Source: Haplomitrium mnioides
Lineage: Eukaryota > Marchantiophyta > Haplomitriopsida > Calobryales
Direction: 5' to 3'
DNA length: 36,459 nucleotides
Assembly: GCA_049999725.1 (NCBI GenBank)
Contig: JBNGIS010020559.1
Span: 1-36,459 of the forward strand
Shown: positions 22,421 to 33,230 of the stretch, piece by piece
Position numbering within the stretch: the first letter of the stretch is position 1
Layout of the letters: every line of letters begins with the position of its first letter
Translations under genes and position numbers: made by a program
Notes under the pieces: generated by a model
Databases searched by the model: none
The model's input: the letters and a program-made list of their open reading frames with translations, nothing else
Told to the model about the DNA's origin: nothing

Positions 22421-23376
22421 TGTAATCCTTCAAGTGGAGCTGAGAGGGGTGGGAGGCTGCATTAGTGCCCGCGCACTGCGGAGTAAGACCTATCAAGGCT
22501 CGGGGTGGAGTAGGCTACCTGCAGTCGGGAGGATTGTCTTCCAGAGGTGGAAGCCAAAGAAATCCTCTTCCTAGCCTGAGGAAGTAAAGTCAAGGCTTCT
22601 CACGAGGAAAGTTGAAAAACTATCTAGAGAGGGGTGTGTGGGTGGATGTTGGTGTGTAGGCTAGAAGGCAACCAGTGATTCAGAAGGGAAGTCTCAGTTG
22701 GTGGATTGGTCTAGAGGGCCTTCAAGGACTCTGTTTCTATTTGCAATACATAGTGTAAGTGTGTTTGTGCATATGTGTGTAGATAGAGTTGTATTATGTA
22801 TTTGTGTTTAAGAGGCATTTTAGATTAGAAGACATCAGGACAGTTGAGCAGACCCTAGGACAGCTCTAGAGGGGAAGTCAAGTCCCTGAACATAGCCAAG
22901 TGATATTGGGGGTGAATGCTCCCTGTTTCTGATCCTGTAGTATAGCTTAGGAATTAGTTCATCTTAGGATAGTTAGGAAAACAATTGTATCAGATCTGTG
23001 ACAACCCTGAGAGGGGGAGTCCAGTCCTCTTGTTGGTTCATTGGTGTAGGTCACAAGCACATTTTTGCCCCAAATCATAAATAAGGTGGCAGGGTTTGAG
23101 TCATTGGGCCCTCAGAATAAAGTGAAGGAATTACACAAAGACCAGCTGGGAGGTATAAATGTGGACCTGGGGTTGTATGAATGAATGACTTGAGTGCAAT
23201 CAGAAGAGAGTGAGTGGTGAACCCAAGGCTTGTAAGGAAAGGGAGAATCCTTAAGGCCTCAAAGTGACAATTGGCAAGGGGCCATCTCAGAAAAGAACCT
23301 AAAAGCCCTGAATCTGTTCTTCCTTGCCTTCAAAGTAGCATCTAAAAAGGTTAAGGCTTAGAACAGGGGAGTGACA

Positions 23377-25267
23377 ACCACACCTCATGTAGCATTACAC
23401 ACGAATTGTAATTGAATTACATTTGATAAGTTCATGTTGATCAAATGTTTGCTTCGCTCCACGAACATGTTACATATTGAACTTGACAACACCTCGTGTA
23501 GCATTACCCACAAATTCCAATTGAATTACATTTCAGTAGTTGATGGTGACCAAATAATTGCTTCACTCCACCAACATGTTACATATTGAACTTCATCACA
23601 TTTCGTGTAGCATTAGACACAAATTCCAATTGAATTACATTCGATAAGTTAATGTTGATAAAATGTTTTCTTCATTCCACAAACATGTTGGATATTAAAC
23701 TTGACCACACCTCGTGTAGCATTACCTACAAATTTGAATTGTATTACATTTGACAAGTTGATGTTGATCAAATGTTTGGTTTGCTCCATCGTCATGTTAC
23801 ATAATTAACTTGACCACAACTTGTGTAGCATTACATAACAATTCCAACTTAATTACATTTGATAGGTTAATGTTTATCAAATGTTTTCTTCCATGAATAT
23901 GTTGCATAATAAACTTGACAAAACCTCTTGTAGCATTACATACAAATTCCAATTGAATTACATTTGACAAGTTGATGTTGATCAAACGGTTGCTTCGGTC
24001 ACAAACATGTTACATATTGAACTTCACCACACCTTGTGTAGTATTGCACACAAATTCCAATTGAATTACATTGGGAAAGTTGATGTTGATCAAATGTTTG
24101 TTTTGCTCTATGAACAAGTTACATTTTAAACTTGACCACACCTCATGTAGTATTCTACAAAAAATCCAATTGAATTACATTTGATAAGTTGATGTTGATC
24201 AAATGATTGCCTTGTTCTATGAAAATGTTACATACTGAGTTGTACCACACCTCGTATAGCATTGCACACAAATTTCAATTGAATTACATTTGATAACTTC
24301 ATGTTGATCAAATGTTTACTTTGCTCCATAAAGATATTACATATTGAACTTGACCATACCTCATGTAGCATAACTCACAAATTCCAATTGAAGTACAATT
24401 GATAAGTTGATGTTGATCAAATGTTTGCTTTGCTTGACAAACATGTTAGATATTGAACTTGACCACACATTGTATAGCATTGCACACAAATTCCAATTGA
24501 ATTACATTTGATAAGTTGATGTTGATCAAATGTTTTCTTCACTCTACGAGCATGTTACATGTTGAACTTCACCACACCTTGTGTAGCATAACACACAAAT
24601 TTCAATTGAATTACATTTGACAAGTTAATGTTGATCAAATGTCTGCTTTGCTCTACAAACATGTTACATATTGAACTTGATCACACCTCATGTAGCATTA
24701 CACACCAATTCCAATTGAAATACATTTGATAAGTTGATGTTGATCAAATGTTTGCTTTGCTCGACGAACATGTAAGATATTGAACTTGACCACACCTCGT
24801 ATAGCATCAATTACAAATTCCAATTGAATTACATTTGATAAGTTGATGTTGATCAAATGTTTACTACGCTCTACGAACATGCTGCATATTGAACTTGATC
24901 ACACCTCGTGTAGCATTACATACAAATTCCAGTTGAATTATATTTGATAAGTTCATATTGATCAAATGTTTTCTTAGCTCTACGAACATACTGCATATTG
25001 AACTCAACCACAACTTGTGTAGCATTACACACAAATTCCAATTGAATTATATTGATAAGTTAATGTTGATCAAATGTTTGCTTCACTCCACGAATATGTT
25101 ACATATTGAACTTGACTACACCTAGTGTAGCATTAGATACAAATTCCAATTGAAGTACATTTGATAAGTTAATGTTGATCAAATGATTGCTTCGCTCCAC
25201 AAACATGTTTCATATTAAACTTGACCACTCCTCGTGTAGCATTACACACAAATTCCAATTGAATTAC
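23377..25267. repeat. 109-bp satellite array, block D
   Basis: About 17 monomers in phase with block C. Unit starts near 24006, 24115, 24224 and 24333 give an exact 109-bp period. The block ends at ATTAC (25263-25267), monomer positions 60-64, which is the left target site of element 2. No gene lies here. Confidence 0.93.
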
Positions 25268-27903
25268 TGTCAGCCAGCGATTTAGGTGCCTAAAGAAGAA
25301 TTCAAGAAATTAGAGGAATCTTTGGCACAAATACCCTTTGAAAGTATAAAGACCTCTCAAGAGCCACAGATTACCCTCAAACAACTACTAAGAGCAGGGC
25401 GCAAGAGTCCTAGGAGGGAAACAGGATTATGGCAGAAGAGATGAGGAGAGAACAGGGATCGCCAGCCAGAGGAGGAGCCACCTTTCAAAATTTGAAGCAG
25501 GCCAACGAGAATCCATGGGCCTCAAGAGGATGCAGGAATAGGAGCCTCAGGAGAAGGAGGAGAGCGGCCACCTATGGCGAAGCGATCGTAGGAGAGGAGG
25601 AACCGATCCACAACAACGAAACCTGAAGGCACCCCAAAGAAAGTTAGATCGCTGATAGGTCCTGCAACGACCACGACTCGGGAAGCAAGGATCAAGGAGG
25701 AAAATGAGAAGGTGAGATCGTCATGAGGGCGAGCAAGGCTAGGGAAGAGGGACGCCTCGATCCCGCAAGTAGGAGCACGTCCTGTAAGGGCCAATCGAAC
25801 TCTTCCATTCAAGTCCGCGAATCCGGGCGGAAATGTGGAGTCTCCGGAAGGCCCCGCGAGATTCCATGGAAACGTGGCGTCTCCGAAGCACTTTGCGGGA
25901 TTCTATAGATGACGTGGCGGCACCAAGAGGCCCGAGAATCTGCGGAAAGACGCCTCCCTAAGTGGGAATCCTACTTAGCGGGGTTCCGATCCATCTTACA
26001 ACGTGGGGACCCCGGTTAACAAGGATCCGCGAGGAATCCAATCGGGGAACAAGGAAGAGGGCTCGAAACATCGACTTATCGAGGGTCTGGCCGAAGGAAA
26101 ACGGAGAGTACCAAAAGGATAATACATCAGAGATCCGAGCGGAGGAGGAGCAAGGAAGCCGAAGGGGCGACTTAGCGCGGATCCGTCAAGAGGAAAAACA
26201 AAGGAGAGCTGAAAGGGGGACAAATCACCAAACTGGCCGACGAAGAGCGAGTGAAGGCAAACATGCGACTTGTCGGTGATCCGATTCAACGAGGCGCATC
26301 AATGGTGAAACGGTGATCCATTGCAAACCGTCCAACAGGAAGAAGGCTGAGCTAGAAGGGCGATATGGCGCCGATCCGGTTGGGAGAAACAAGGGGTATG
26401 CCGCAAAGACGATATATCGATGAATCAGATAGCAAGATGAGGGCGGCCGAAAAATGAAGCTAACGCTGGTAAGACCGATGAAGGAGAAAGCGACGTTGAA
26501 AAGGTGATTCAACGCCAATTCGACATCACAAGGGTGAAAGTATGACGGGGTGTGGCCGACATCCAAAATTTCGAAAGGGGGGAACAGTCTAAAAGGGCCT
26601 TATAGTTCTTATATCGAGATTTCAGAAATATTAACGAAGATAGCCTTGGGCGCGCGCATAGTTCTTACTTCGAAGGTATGACGAAATGGCGACATCGGTA
26701 CAAGTTCTTATTCGGCAAGTGAAGTGAGTTCGCAACAGCTCTTCGGATGACAGTTTAGGGTAGGGAGTCCGCGGAAGGGCTTTGGAAACGTGGCATGCTG
26801 AGAAACTTGGTAGGTTTTCCGATGGTCAACTTCAGAAGAAAGGTCCGCGCGATGGTCCACCAACCCCTTTGTGGGGCAGTGTTGGACAACGGCCTTCGGT
26901 CAATGTGGCGCATTGGAAAGCACGTAGGGTGTTCCGTGGGTTAACCTCGGAAGCAAGTCAGCCGACGGTCCGCCTACCCCTTTGCGGAGCGGCGTTGGAC
27001 GGCGCCTTTTGGAGGACGTGGCGACTCCAGGGACCCCAAAGCAACTCACAGGACACGTGACACAAGGAGAAGAGTTCATCGGACCTCGAGCAACGTGCGG
27101 GTCAACTACGAAAGGAGCGGCCAGCGCGACGGTCAGCGTACCCCCTTGCGGAGCAACGTCGGACGGCGGTGCAATGGAGGACGTGGCGCATGGAGAATGA
27201 AGTGGGATCTGTGGAGGAATTTGTGGAGATTTTGTGGACGGGGTTCCGAGGAGCGCTTGGGAACTCGGTTCCGAAGAACCTTTTTGGACTTGGTTCTGTG
27301 GGAATCTATGGAATCTCTTCCCGCAAGATTCCTCGAACTCCCCGAGAGGTTACCATTGTACTTATCTTTCTCGATCAACTGAAAGGACACGCGGCTAGAT
27401 TTCCTTTTCCAGGGTAACTAGATTAACTAACGAGGGAGCCACACGTCGCATTCTCCCACTTCGAGCTCAACGGCCATAACGACTATTCATCGGATCGGGG
27501 CTTGCGGGATCAATACGCAGGGGGGAGTATACCTTGGTGGCCTTCAAATTCTTGGGTGTTGATGCACGGGCGATTGCAGGAAGCAATAGCGACCGCAAGA
27601 CGAGCGAATTGCGCATGGTAAGGTAGGGGTGAAGAGTTCAGTGAGGAATTACGTGAAGCGAGTGTACTAGCTCCATGGAGCCAGGGGGATTCGGAGGTGG
27701 ACTAGAGGGGCGCCGAGAATCGCAGAGTGAGGAGCTCTAGATGCTCGGGCGATTCAAGTGAACTTGTCCTTGCCGGTGGACCAGAGTGGAGGTGAACCGA
27801 TACGATAGTTTAAAGGAATTTTTGGTCTGTTGAGAACTAAGGAGGGGCTGCCAAGTGAGGAGCTTGGAGTCGACTTGGCAATTCCTTGTGCAAGCGCATC
27901 AAC

Positions 27904-27928
27904 CCAGAGTGTTCGGAGTACACTCTGG
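27904..27928 (+). promoter_or_regulatory. 25-bp palindromic dyad in U3 (element 2, 5' LTR)
   Basis: CCAGAGTGT and ACACTCTGG pair perfectly over 9 bp around the centre TCGGAGT. It lies about 350 bp upstream of TATAAAT. Confidence 0.6.
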
Positions 27929-28256
27929 TGCGTTTCTTCAAGTGGAGCTGAGAGAGGAGGCTGCGTTAGTGCTTGCGCACTGCGCGGGATGACCCATCAA
28001 GGCTCGGGGGTGGAGTGACCTACCTAAAGTTGGGAAAGTTGTCTTCTAGAGGTGGAAGTCAAAGAAACTCTCTTCCTAGCTTGAGGAAGTAAAAGTAGGG
28101 CTTCTCGCGAGGGAAGTTTAAAACCTATCTGGAGAGGAGGGTGTGTGGGTGGTTGCTGGGTTGCAGGTTGTAAGGCAGCAAGGATTCAGAAGGGAGGAAC
28201 CAGTTGGTGTAAATCCAAAGGGCCTTCAAGGATTCAATTTTCTCTTGCATATATTG

Positions 28257-28263
28257 TATAAAT
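28257..28263 (+). promoter_or_regulatory. TATA box of the LTR promoter (element 2)
   Basis: TATAAAT matches the plant TATA consensus. It aligns with TATATAAG of element 1 inside the conserved 'tctcttgcatatattgta' context. It is followed 364 bp later by AATAAA. Confidence 0.55.
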
Positions 28264-28620
28264 TGTTTGTTCATATATGTGTAGATTAGATTTGTATTTT
28301 GCTTTGAAGTTCTGTAGGCTCATTAGAGTAGAAGACAGCCAGACCAACTGAGCAGACTCTGGGACCACTCTGGAGAGGGAGTCAAACCCCTAGACACAAC
28401 CAAGTGATCTTAGAGGTGAATGCCCTCTGTTCTTGGTCTTGTAAGTAGAGCTTAGGAATTAGTGCATACTTAGGATAGCTAGGAAATAGTTGTATCAATC
28501 TTGTGACAACCCTGAAAGGGGGAGTCCAAAACTGTTGTGTTGAACATTGGTGTAGGTCACAGCACCCATTCTGCCCCAAGCACAAATAAGGTGGCAAGGC
28601 CTAAGACATTGGGTCCTTTG

Positions 28621-28626
28621 AATAAA
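28621..28626 (+). terminator. AATAAA polyadenylation signal in LTR (element 2)
   Basis: Same conserved position as in the other LTRs, after 'cattgggtcctttg' and about 260 bp before the LTR end. Confidence 0.55.
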
Positions 28627-28891
28627 GCGGAAGAATCACACAAATCACAGTTGGGTGTTATGGATGTGGACCTAGGAATGTTTGAGTAACTGACTTAGGT
28701 GGAATCAGAGGTGAGAGAGAGTAGTGTGTTAAAGGCTGGAAAGGAAAAGAAGAACCCTTAGAGCCTGAAAGTGGTAACTAGCAAGGGGCCATCTCAGAAA
28801 AGATCCTGAAAGCCCGTAATCCGTCCTCCCCTACACTCAAAGCGGGACGTGAAAAGGTTAAGGCCCGGGACAGGGGAGCGACATAAATTTT

Positions 28892-28909
28892 TGGCGCTAG
28901 AAGGAGGGT
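28892..28909 (+). other. primer-binding site of element 2
   Basis: TGGCGCTAGAAGGAGGGT begins 8 bp after the LTR end GACA. It should pair with a tRNA 3' end ending ...AGCGCCA. I did not identify the tRNA. Confidence 0.7.
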
Positions 28910-29091
28910 CAAAGGTTTGAAGAAACCTGAGACCATTCCAAACCAGAGACACCACTTTGTGCACCTGAGCCTCAAGTCAGTTTGGAAGAAAGCCACTTCC
29001 TAGGGACAAAGCAACTTGGGGTTGAAACTGTTGAGGAAGAGTGGCAGAAAGAGGAGATTTTCGGGAGGAAGTGGTAGTGGCCAATGGAGGG

Positions 29092-30482
29092 ATGGCCAAT
29101 CCTATACCACCTTCTGGGCTTCGAGGGAGATTCAAATACAAGTCCTTCAAGGGATGCTCGAAGGATGACCTAGATGCATGGTTGGGTGACCTGGAAAACA
29201 CTGCAATAGCAAATGGAGAGGCCCATGTCAAGATTGGGATCCTACCAGCGGTGTTAAAAGTTGAGGCCTAGCCTTGGTACAAAGACTTTCCAGACAATGT
29301 CAAAAAGGACTGGCATGCATTCAAGGCGGCCTTCATAGCCGAGTTCCGGAGGATTGGTGAAGAAATAGAGGCGTTGATCAAGATAGGTCAACTGAGGATG
29401 AAGAAGGAGTCTGTGAGGAAGTTCCTCCAACGATTCAAGAAAGTGGTGAGGAAGCTAAACCCTCCAACCACTGATGGAATGCTCACATCATGGTTCTTGG
29501 CAACGCTCTCCAGAGGCATTGGGACCTGGGTGCGCCAAACAGATCCACAGACTCTCGATGAGACAGTCAATGCAGCCAGATCCCACATGAAGGCTGCTAT
29601 CACCAGTTCTCGGAGGAAGGCCAGTTCCAAGTATGACTCTGATGATTCCTTAGACACCTCAGACAGTGACGAGGAAATGGATCAGAGTTTCGAGTCCTCT
29701 TCGGAAAGCGAGAATGAGTCCAGCAATAGCAGCTCAGAGGAGGACAAGACATCTAGAAAGAAAAAGAAGAAGAAGGATTTGAAGAAGAAGAAGTAGGCCA
29801 AAGAGAGTAGTCATCGCAAGGGCGCTAGCAAAGGAAGATATAAGAAAGTTGAACCCAAACCCGAGGCGAGCAGGAAGCTAGGGGGAGGGATCGAATTGAG
29901 GAGCTAAGTGCCAAGATGGAGGCAATGAACATACTCTTGGCAGGAATCAAGCCAAAGGGCAGGCCCCTGCCAACCAGAAGAGTTGGTGTCTGGTGCGTCA
30001 GGTGCAAGCAGCACGGACATTCCCTAAAGGAGTGTCCAAACGACACAAATGCTATGCATTATGTGAGGGAAGAAGCGCCAGAATACATCAAGGAGGAAGT
30101 GGAGTATGTCTTGGAGGAGGCCCTAGAAACGTTGTATCAGATCAGTAGGGGACCTCGTACAATTCTGAGCAGGCGTGCAGGAGGCAACACATGGCCTATG
30201 AACCAGTGGATTGCGAATCGGCCTCCTCGAACGACAATTATGGTCTGTTGGAATTGTGGCCAACCCGGCCACATTTCCTCTAGCTGTCCGGAGCCGCGAA
30301 AGAGCAGTTATGGCCAACCGCCTTCCCTATGCTTCCAATGCAAAAAGGAGGGACATGTGGCCATGAATTGCCCAACCAGAAGGCCAGATGCTGCTCCTAG
30401 ACCAAGTGCGAATCGTCCTCCCCCCGTAGCTGTCAATCTAATTACTTTGGAGATGGAGGAGGAAGCGGAATTGTCGGGCTGA
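29092..30482 (+). pseudogene. gag: Ty3/gypsy Gag (capsid-nucleocapsid), decayed
   Basis: The ATG at 29092 opens MANPIPPSGLRGRF, matching element 1. The capsid region, acidic Ser-rich stretch, Lys run (about 29757-29793) and three CCHC knuckles (29994-30035, 30246-30287, 30330-30371) are in the same order, giving about 460 codons. Breaks: TAG at 29269 and 29794 (element 1 has CAG at both), a frame change at the G-run 29881-29885 identical to element 1, and TGA at 30480 (element 1 has TGG). The frame also differs by one between the N-terminal and zinc-knuckle parts, so no full Gag can be read without recoding. Confidence 0.9.
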
Positions 30483-31447
30483 GAGACGCCAACTCCCAAA
30501 GATTGTTTCCGGATGATGACCCAAGCATGGGCAAAGGCCACAAAGAGAAGCCAGAGGAAGTTTGAGCGCAAAGCTAAGAAGAAAGTAGCTCAAGCGGCCT
30601 CGCCTTGAAGCGATTCGGATTATCGGAGGGATAATCCAAAATGGTTCTACCCCAAGCAGCAAGACCAGGTGAGAAAACAATTGGAGGCTTTCAAGGCCAT
30701 GGAAGAAGAGCAAGCAGCTGAAGAGAACCTCAGAGAGGTCCAAAAGCAGCAGGGGGAAACCAGGAAGTGAAGAAGGCAGTTGTGGAAGAGGGGGCAAAGG
30801 CCACCCCCTATAGCATTCAAGCGGATGTGAGGAATTGTCCTGTCATGGCCACAGTGGGCCAACTTATCAAGAACAGCCCTCTGTATCAGAGACAGCTCCG
30901 AGAATCGCTGATGGGAGCAAAGAAGAGAAGGAGGCTGCACAAGGTGGGAGCTCCAACAGACTTGCAATTGGTTTGTGAAGACAATGGGGCCCCTGAGATC
31001 GACATCCAGATCGCAGGTTGCACATTGTCCTTGGTGCCCGTACATAGAGGGGCAGGCGTCAACATCATGGTGGAGGAGACTGCTCACAAGCTGGGATTCA
31101 CGGAATTCCAGCACACCGCCCAAATCATGAGGCTGGCAGATAGGTCGCGCGTGAAGCCATTGGGCTCTCTCCTGCAAATTCCAACATTCATCAGAGGGGA
31201 GGAATTCAAGCTCAATTACCTGGTGATGCGACCTGCCAGAGCATCTCCTTTCCCGATGCTGATCGGGAGACCGTGGCTGTATCGGGCCAAGGTAGTGCAC
31301 AACTGGGGGAATTCTACACTAGTGTTCGGCCTCGAAAGAACGACAGTGCATTACGGGCTTGCTCCTCACCTGAGGGAAACGCAGTCGGAGGCAGAGTACG
31401 ACTGTGAGTGGTCCGAAGAGGAGGAAGATTTAGAGTACCACTACTAG
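30483..31447 (+). pseudogene. Gag-Pro linker and retropepsin-like protease, inactive
   Basis: The charged linker (30483-30850) contains TGA at 30606 and a one-base frame change near 30765. An aspartic protease of retropepsin type follows in another frame. The flap-side strands and the 'ASPFPMLIGRPWL' C-terminal segment are recognisable, the latter resembling the usual ILGRPWL of plant gypsy proteases. The active-site region reads VHRGAGVN at 31040-31063. The family has D-[S/T/G]-G there, so the catalytic Asp is His at 31043-31045. The frame ends at TAG 31445. The protease would cut the polyprotein; this copy could not. Confidence 0.82.
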
Positions 31448-31967
31448 GTACAGATGGTGAGCGAAGCGATAGAGGAGGATCTGTCGGAAGGGGGTGTAAT
31501 TTCCGTCAATCAAACAGAATTATCTACCTATGACAGAATGGAGCATCAGTGGGACGAGTCCGCGGAAGATCGGACCAGAGCTGAGGACACTAGGATCCGA
31601 AGTACCTCATCAGATCCAGGAAACGGACACGGGAAGGTCCGCAAAAGCTCCTCGGGAGGAAGGAGGGGTGAGATTGGCTACCTTGATGCCAGCAGGGGAC
31701 AACAATGGAAGGAATGAGATGGGGGTGGTAAAGGAGGCCCAACACAAGCAGCTAGTGGTCCGGGAAGGGCACACTTTTCACATCCAGTCCCAATTGCCCC
31801 GGAAAGCAGAGCAGTCCCTCACCTAACTCCTACACAATTACAGTGACGCCTTCACCTGGAGTCACGTAGATCTGAAAGGAGTCCCTAGAGAATCGGAGGA
31901 GCATAGGATTGACTTGGAGCCCATAGCAATCCCAATACGCCAGCAACAATATTGGATAAACCCCTAA
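31448..31967 (+). pseudogene. protease-RT connector, broken
   Basis: A hydrophilic connector that changes frame somewhere between 31530 and 31717. It then reads toward the RT through 'LLHNYSDAFTW', a segment typical of the sequence just before plant gypsy RTs, and 'HRIDLEP'. TAA stops lie at 31824 and 31965. No catalytic residues are expected here. Confidence 0.75.
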
Positions 31968-32840
31968 TTCTCCCTGCTAGTAAAGGAGGAGATAAACCAG
32001 CTCTTGGAGGCAGACTTCATATACCCTGTCCTCAATAGCGAGTGGGTGTCTCCTCTAGTTGTAGTATCCAAAAAGGTGGGACAGGATGGGGAGAACAAAA
32101 TCCGTGGCTGCCAAGATTTCCGAAAACTGAATGAGGCCACAAAAAAAGATCACTACCCATTGCCTTTCACAGATGAAGTGCTGAACTTGGTGGGAGGGCA
32201 GGAGGTATACAGTTTTCTGGATGGGTACTCTGGGTACAACCAGATCTGGATCCAGAAGGAGGATCAGCTCAAAACAATATTCACCACGGAATGGAGGGTG
32301 TTTGCTTTCAAGAGGATGCATTTTGGCTTGTGCAATGCACCAGAGACTTTTCAGAGGATGATGATGAACATCTTCCATGACTACCTCAAAAAGTTCCTGG
32401 AGGTGTTCATCGACAACTTCGTGGTGTATGGCAAGCTGGAGGACCACGAGCTAGATGTGAGGCTCACGCTTCAGAGGTGTAGGGAAACTGGGCTGAGATT
32501 GCACCCAGGAAAATGTTTCTTTGGGGTGAAGGAGGGGATTCTCCTCGGACACCAAATTTCCAACAGAGGCATTGAGGTGGATCAAGAGAAGATCACCAAC
32601 TGGATGAATGTAGCCTTCCCCACTAGTCTGAAGGAGGTGCAAAGCTTCCTGGGGTGTGTTGGTTACTATCAACGATTCATCAACCAATTCGCCTCAGTGG
32701 CTATGCCTCTCACCCATATGACCAAGGGGGGTAGCACATTCGAAGCCACTCCTGAAAGACTGGAGAGTTTCAAGGAATTGAAGAGGAGGTTGGCCAGTGC
32801 CTTTGTGTTAGTCCCTCCCAACTGGAGAAGGGACTTCCAT
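31968..32840 (+). pseudogene. reverse transcriptase domain (Ty3/gypsy), active site damaged
   Basis: Motifs in order: SEWVSPLVVVSKK, QDFRKLN, KDHYPLPF, SFLDGYSGYNQI (first catalytic Asp intact, 32220-32222), FKRMHFGLCNAPETFQRMM, VFIDNFVVYG, LHPGKCFFG, and VQSFLGCVGYYQRFI from the thumb/connection. The family has two adjacent Asp in the YxDD-type box. Here the second is Asn (32415-32417, AAC; GAC to AAC would be one transition). The reading frame itself is open from 31968 to 32885. Without the second Asp the enzyme is expected to be inactive. Confidence 0.92.
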
Positions 32841-33230
32841 GTAATGATTGATGTATCTGGGTTCTGCATTGGAGCAGTGCTATCCTAGATGAATGATCAG
32901 GGACATGACCACCCCATCTACTTTGCCAGCAGGCTGCTAGCACCAGTAGAGAAGAATTACTCTGCAACAGATCAGGAGGCTCTGGGAATCATTTATGCCC
33001 TGAAGAAGTTCATGCATTACCTGTTGCAGCACAAGGTGATCTTCCACATAGATCACAGTGTGCTGAAGTACATGGTAAACAAGCCAGACATCACCGATCG
33101 AATTGCAAGGTGGGTCCTTCTATTGCAGGAGTTTGATTTTGAGGTCAAGATCAAGCCTGGGAAGAAGCACAACAATGTAGACTTCTTTTCCAGAATTGCA
33201 GGGTCTGCCAACCAGCAGCAGGTGGGAGAT
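32841..33230 (+). pseudogene. RNase H domain (Ty3/gypsy), interrupted by one TAG
   Basis: Acidic residues expected for RNase H are present: Asp at 32850 (VMIDVSGF), Glu at 32976 (TDQEALGIIYAL) and Asp at 33051 (FHIDHSVLKY). 'IYFASRLL' and 'RWVLLLQEFDFEV' are standard conserved segments. The end (HNNVDFFSRI) looks one residue shorter than usual near the last catalytic region. A TAG at 32886-32888 splits the domain just after AVLS, a place where many relatives have Gln; this would be CAG to TAG. The frame is otherwise continuous with the RT. Confidence 0.88.

Larger units (their letters stand above)
19794..23376 (+). mobile_element. solo LTR of a divergent subfamily
   Basis: 3583 bp, TGTCATCTAG...GTGACA. 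The first ~110 bp differ from the other LTRs; homology becomes clear from 'gaacatggcgcatgaatcc' (19919). Landmarks are about ten ~50-bp repeats (20620-21090), three GC-rich units (21356, 21469, 21631), the dyad (22396-22420) and AATAAA (23116). The TATA region (around 22750) has no clear TATA. Only one copy of the segment duplicated in element 1 is present. The satellite continues in phase on both sides, so this is a solo LTR. Confidence 0.9.
25268..28883 (+). repeat. 5' LTR of element 2
   Basis: 3616 bp, TGTCAGCCAGCGATTTAGG...GGGGAGCGACA. The first ~120 bp match its 3' LTR (34725) and differ from element 1, marking a subfamily. Landmarks are the ~50-bp repeats (26060-26420), GC-rich units (26860, 26973, 27137), the dyad (27904-27928), TATAAAT (28257-28263) and AATAAA (28621-28626). 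Confidence 0.92.

Noticed and set aside
3605-25267. CRISPR-like array, because of regular repeats
   Set aside because: The whole 109-bp unit is conserved with no short-repeat/unique-spacer alternation, no cas genes are present, and the context is a plant genome.
30647-31300. 217-codon reverse-strand ORF over the protease region
   Set aside because: It is antisense to a clear Gag-Pro region and has no recognisable domain.
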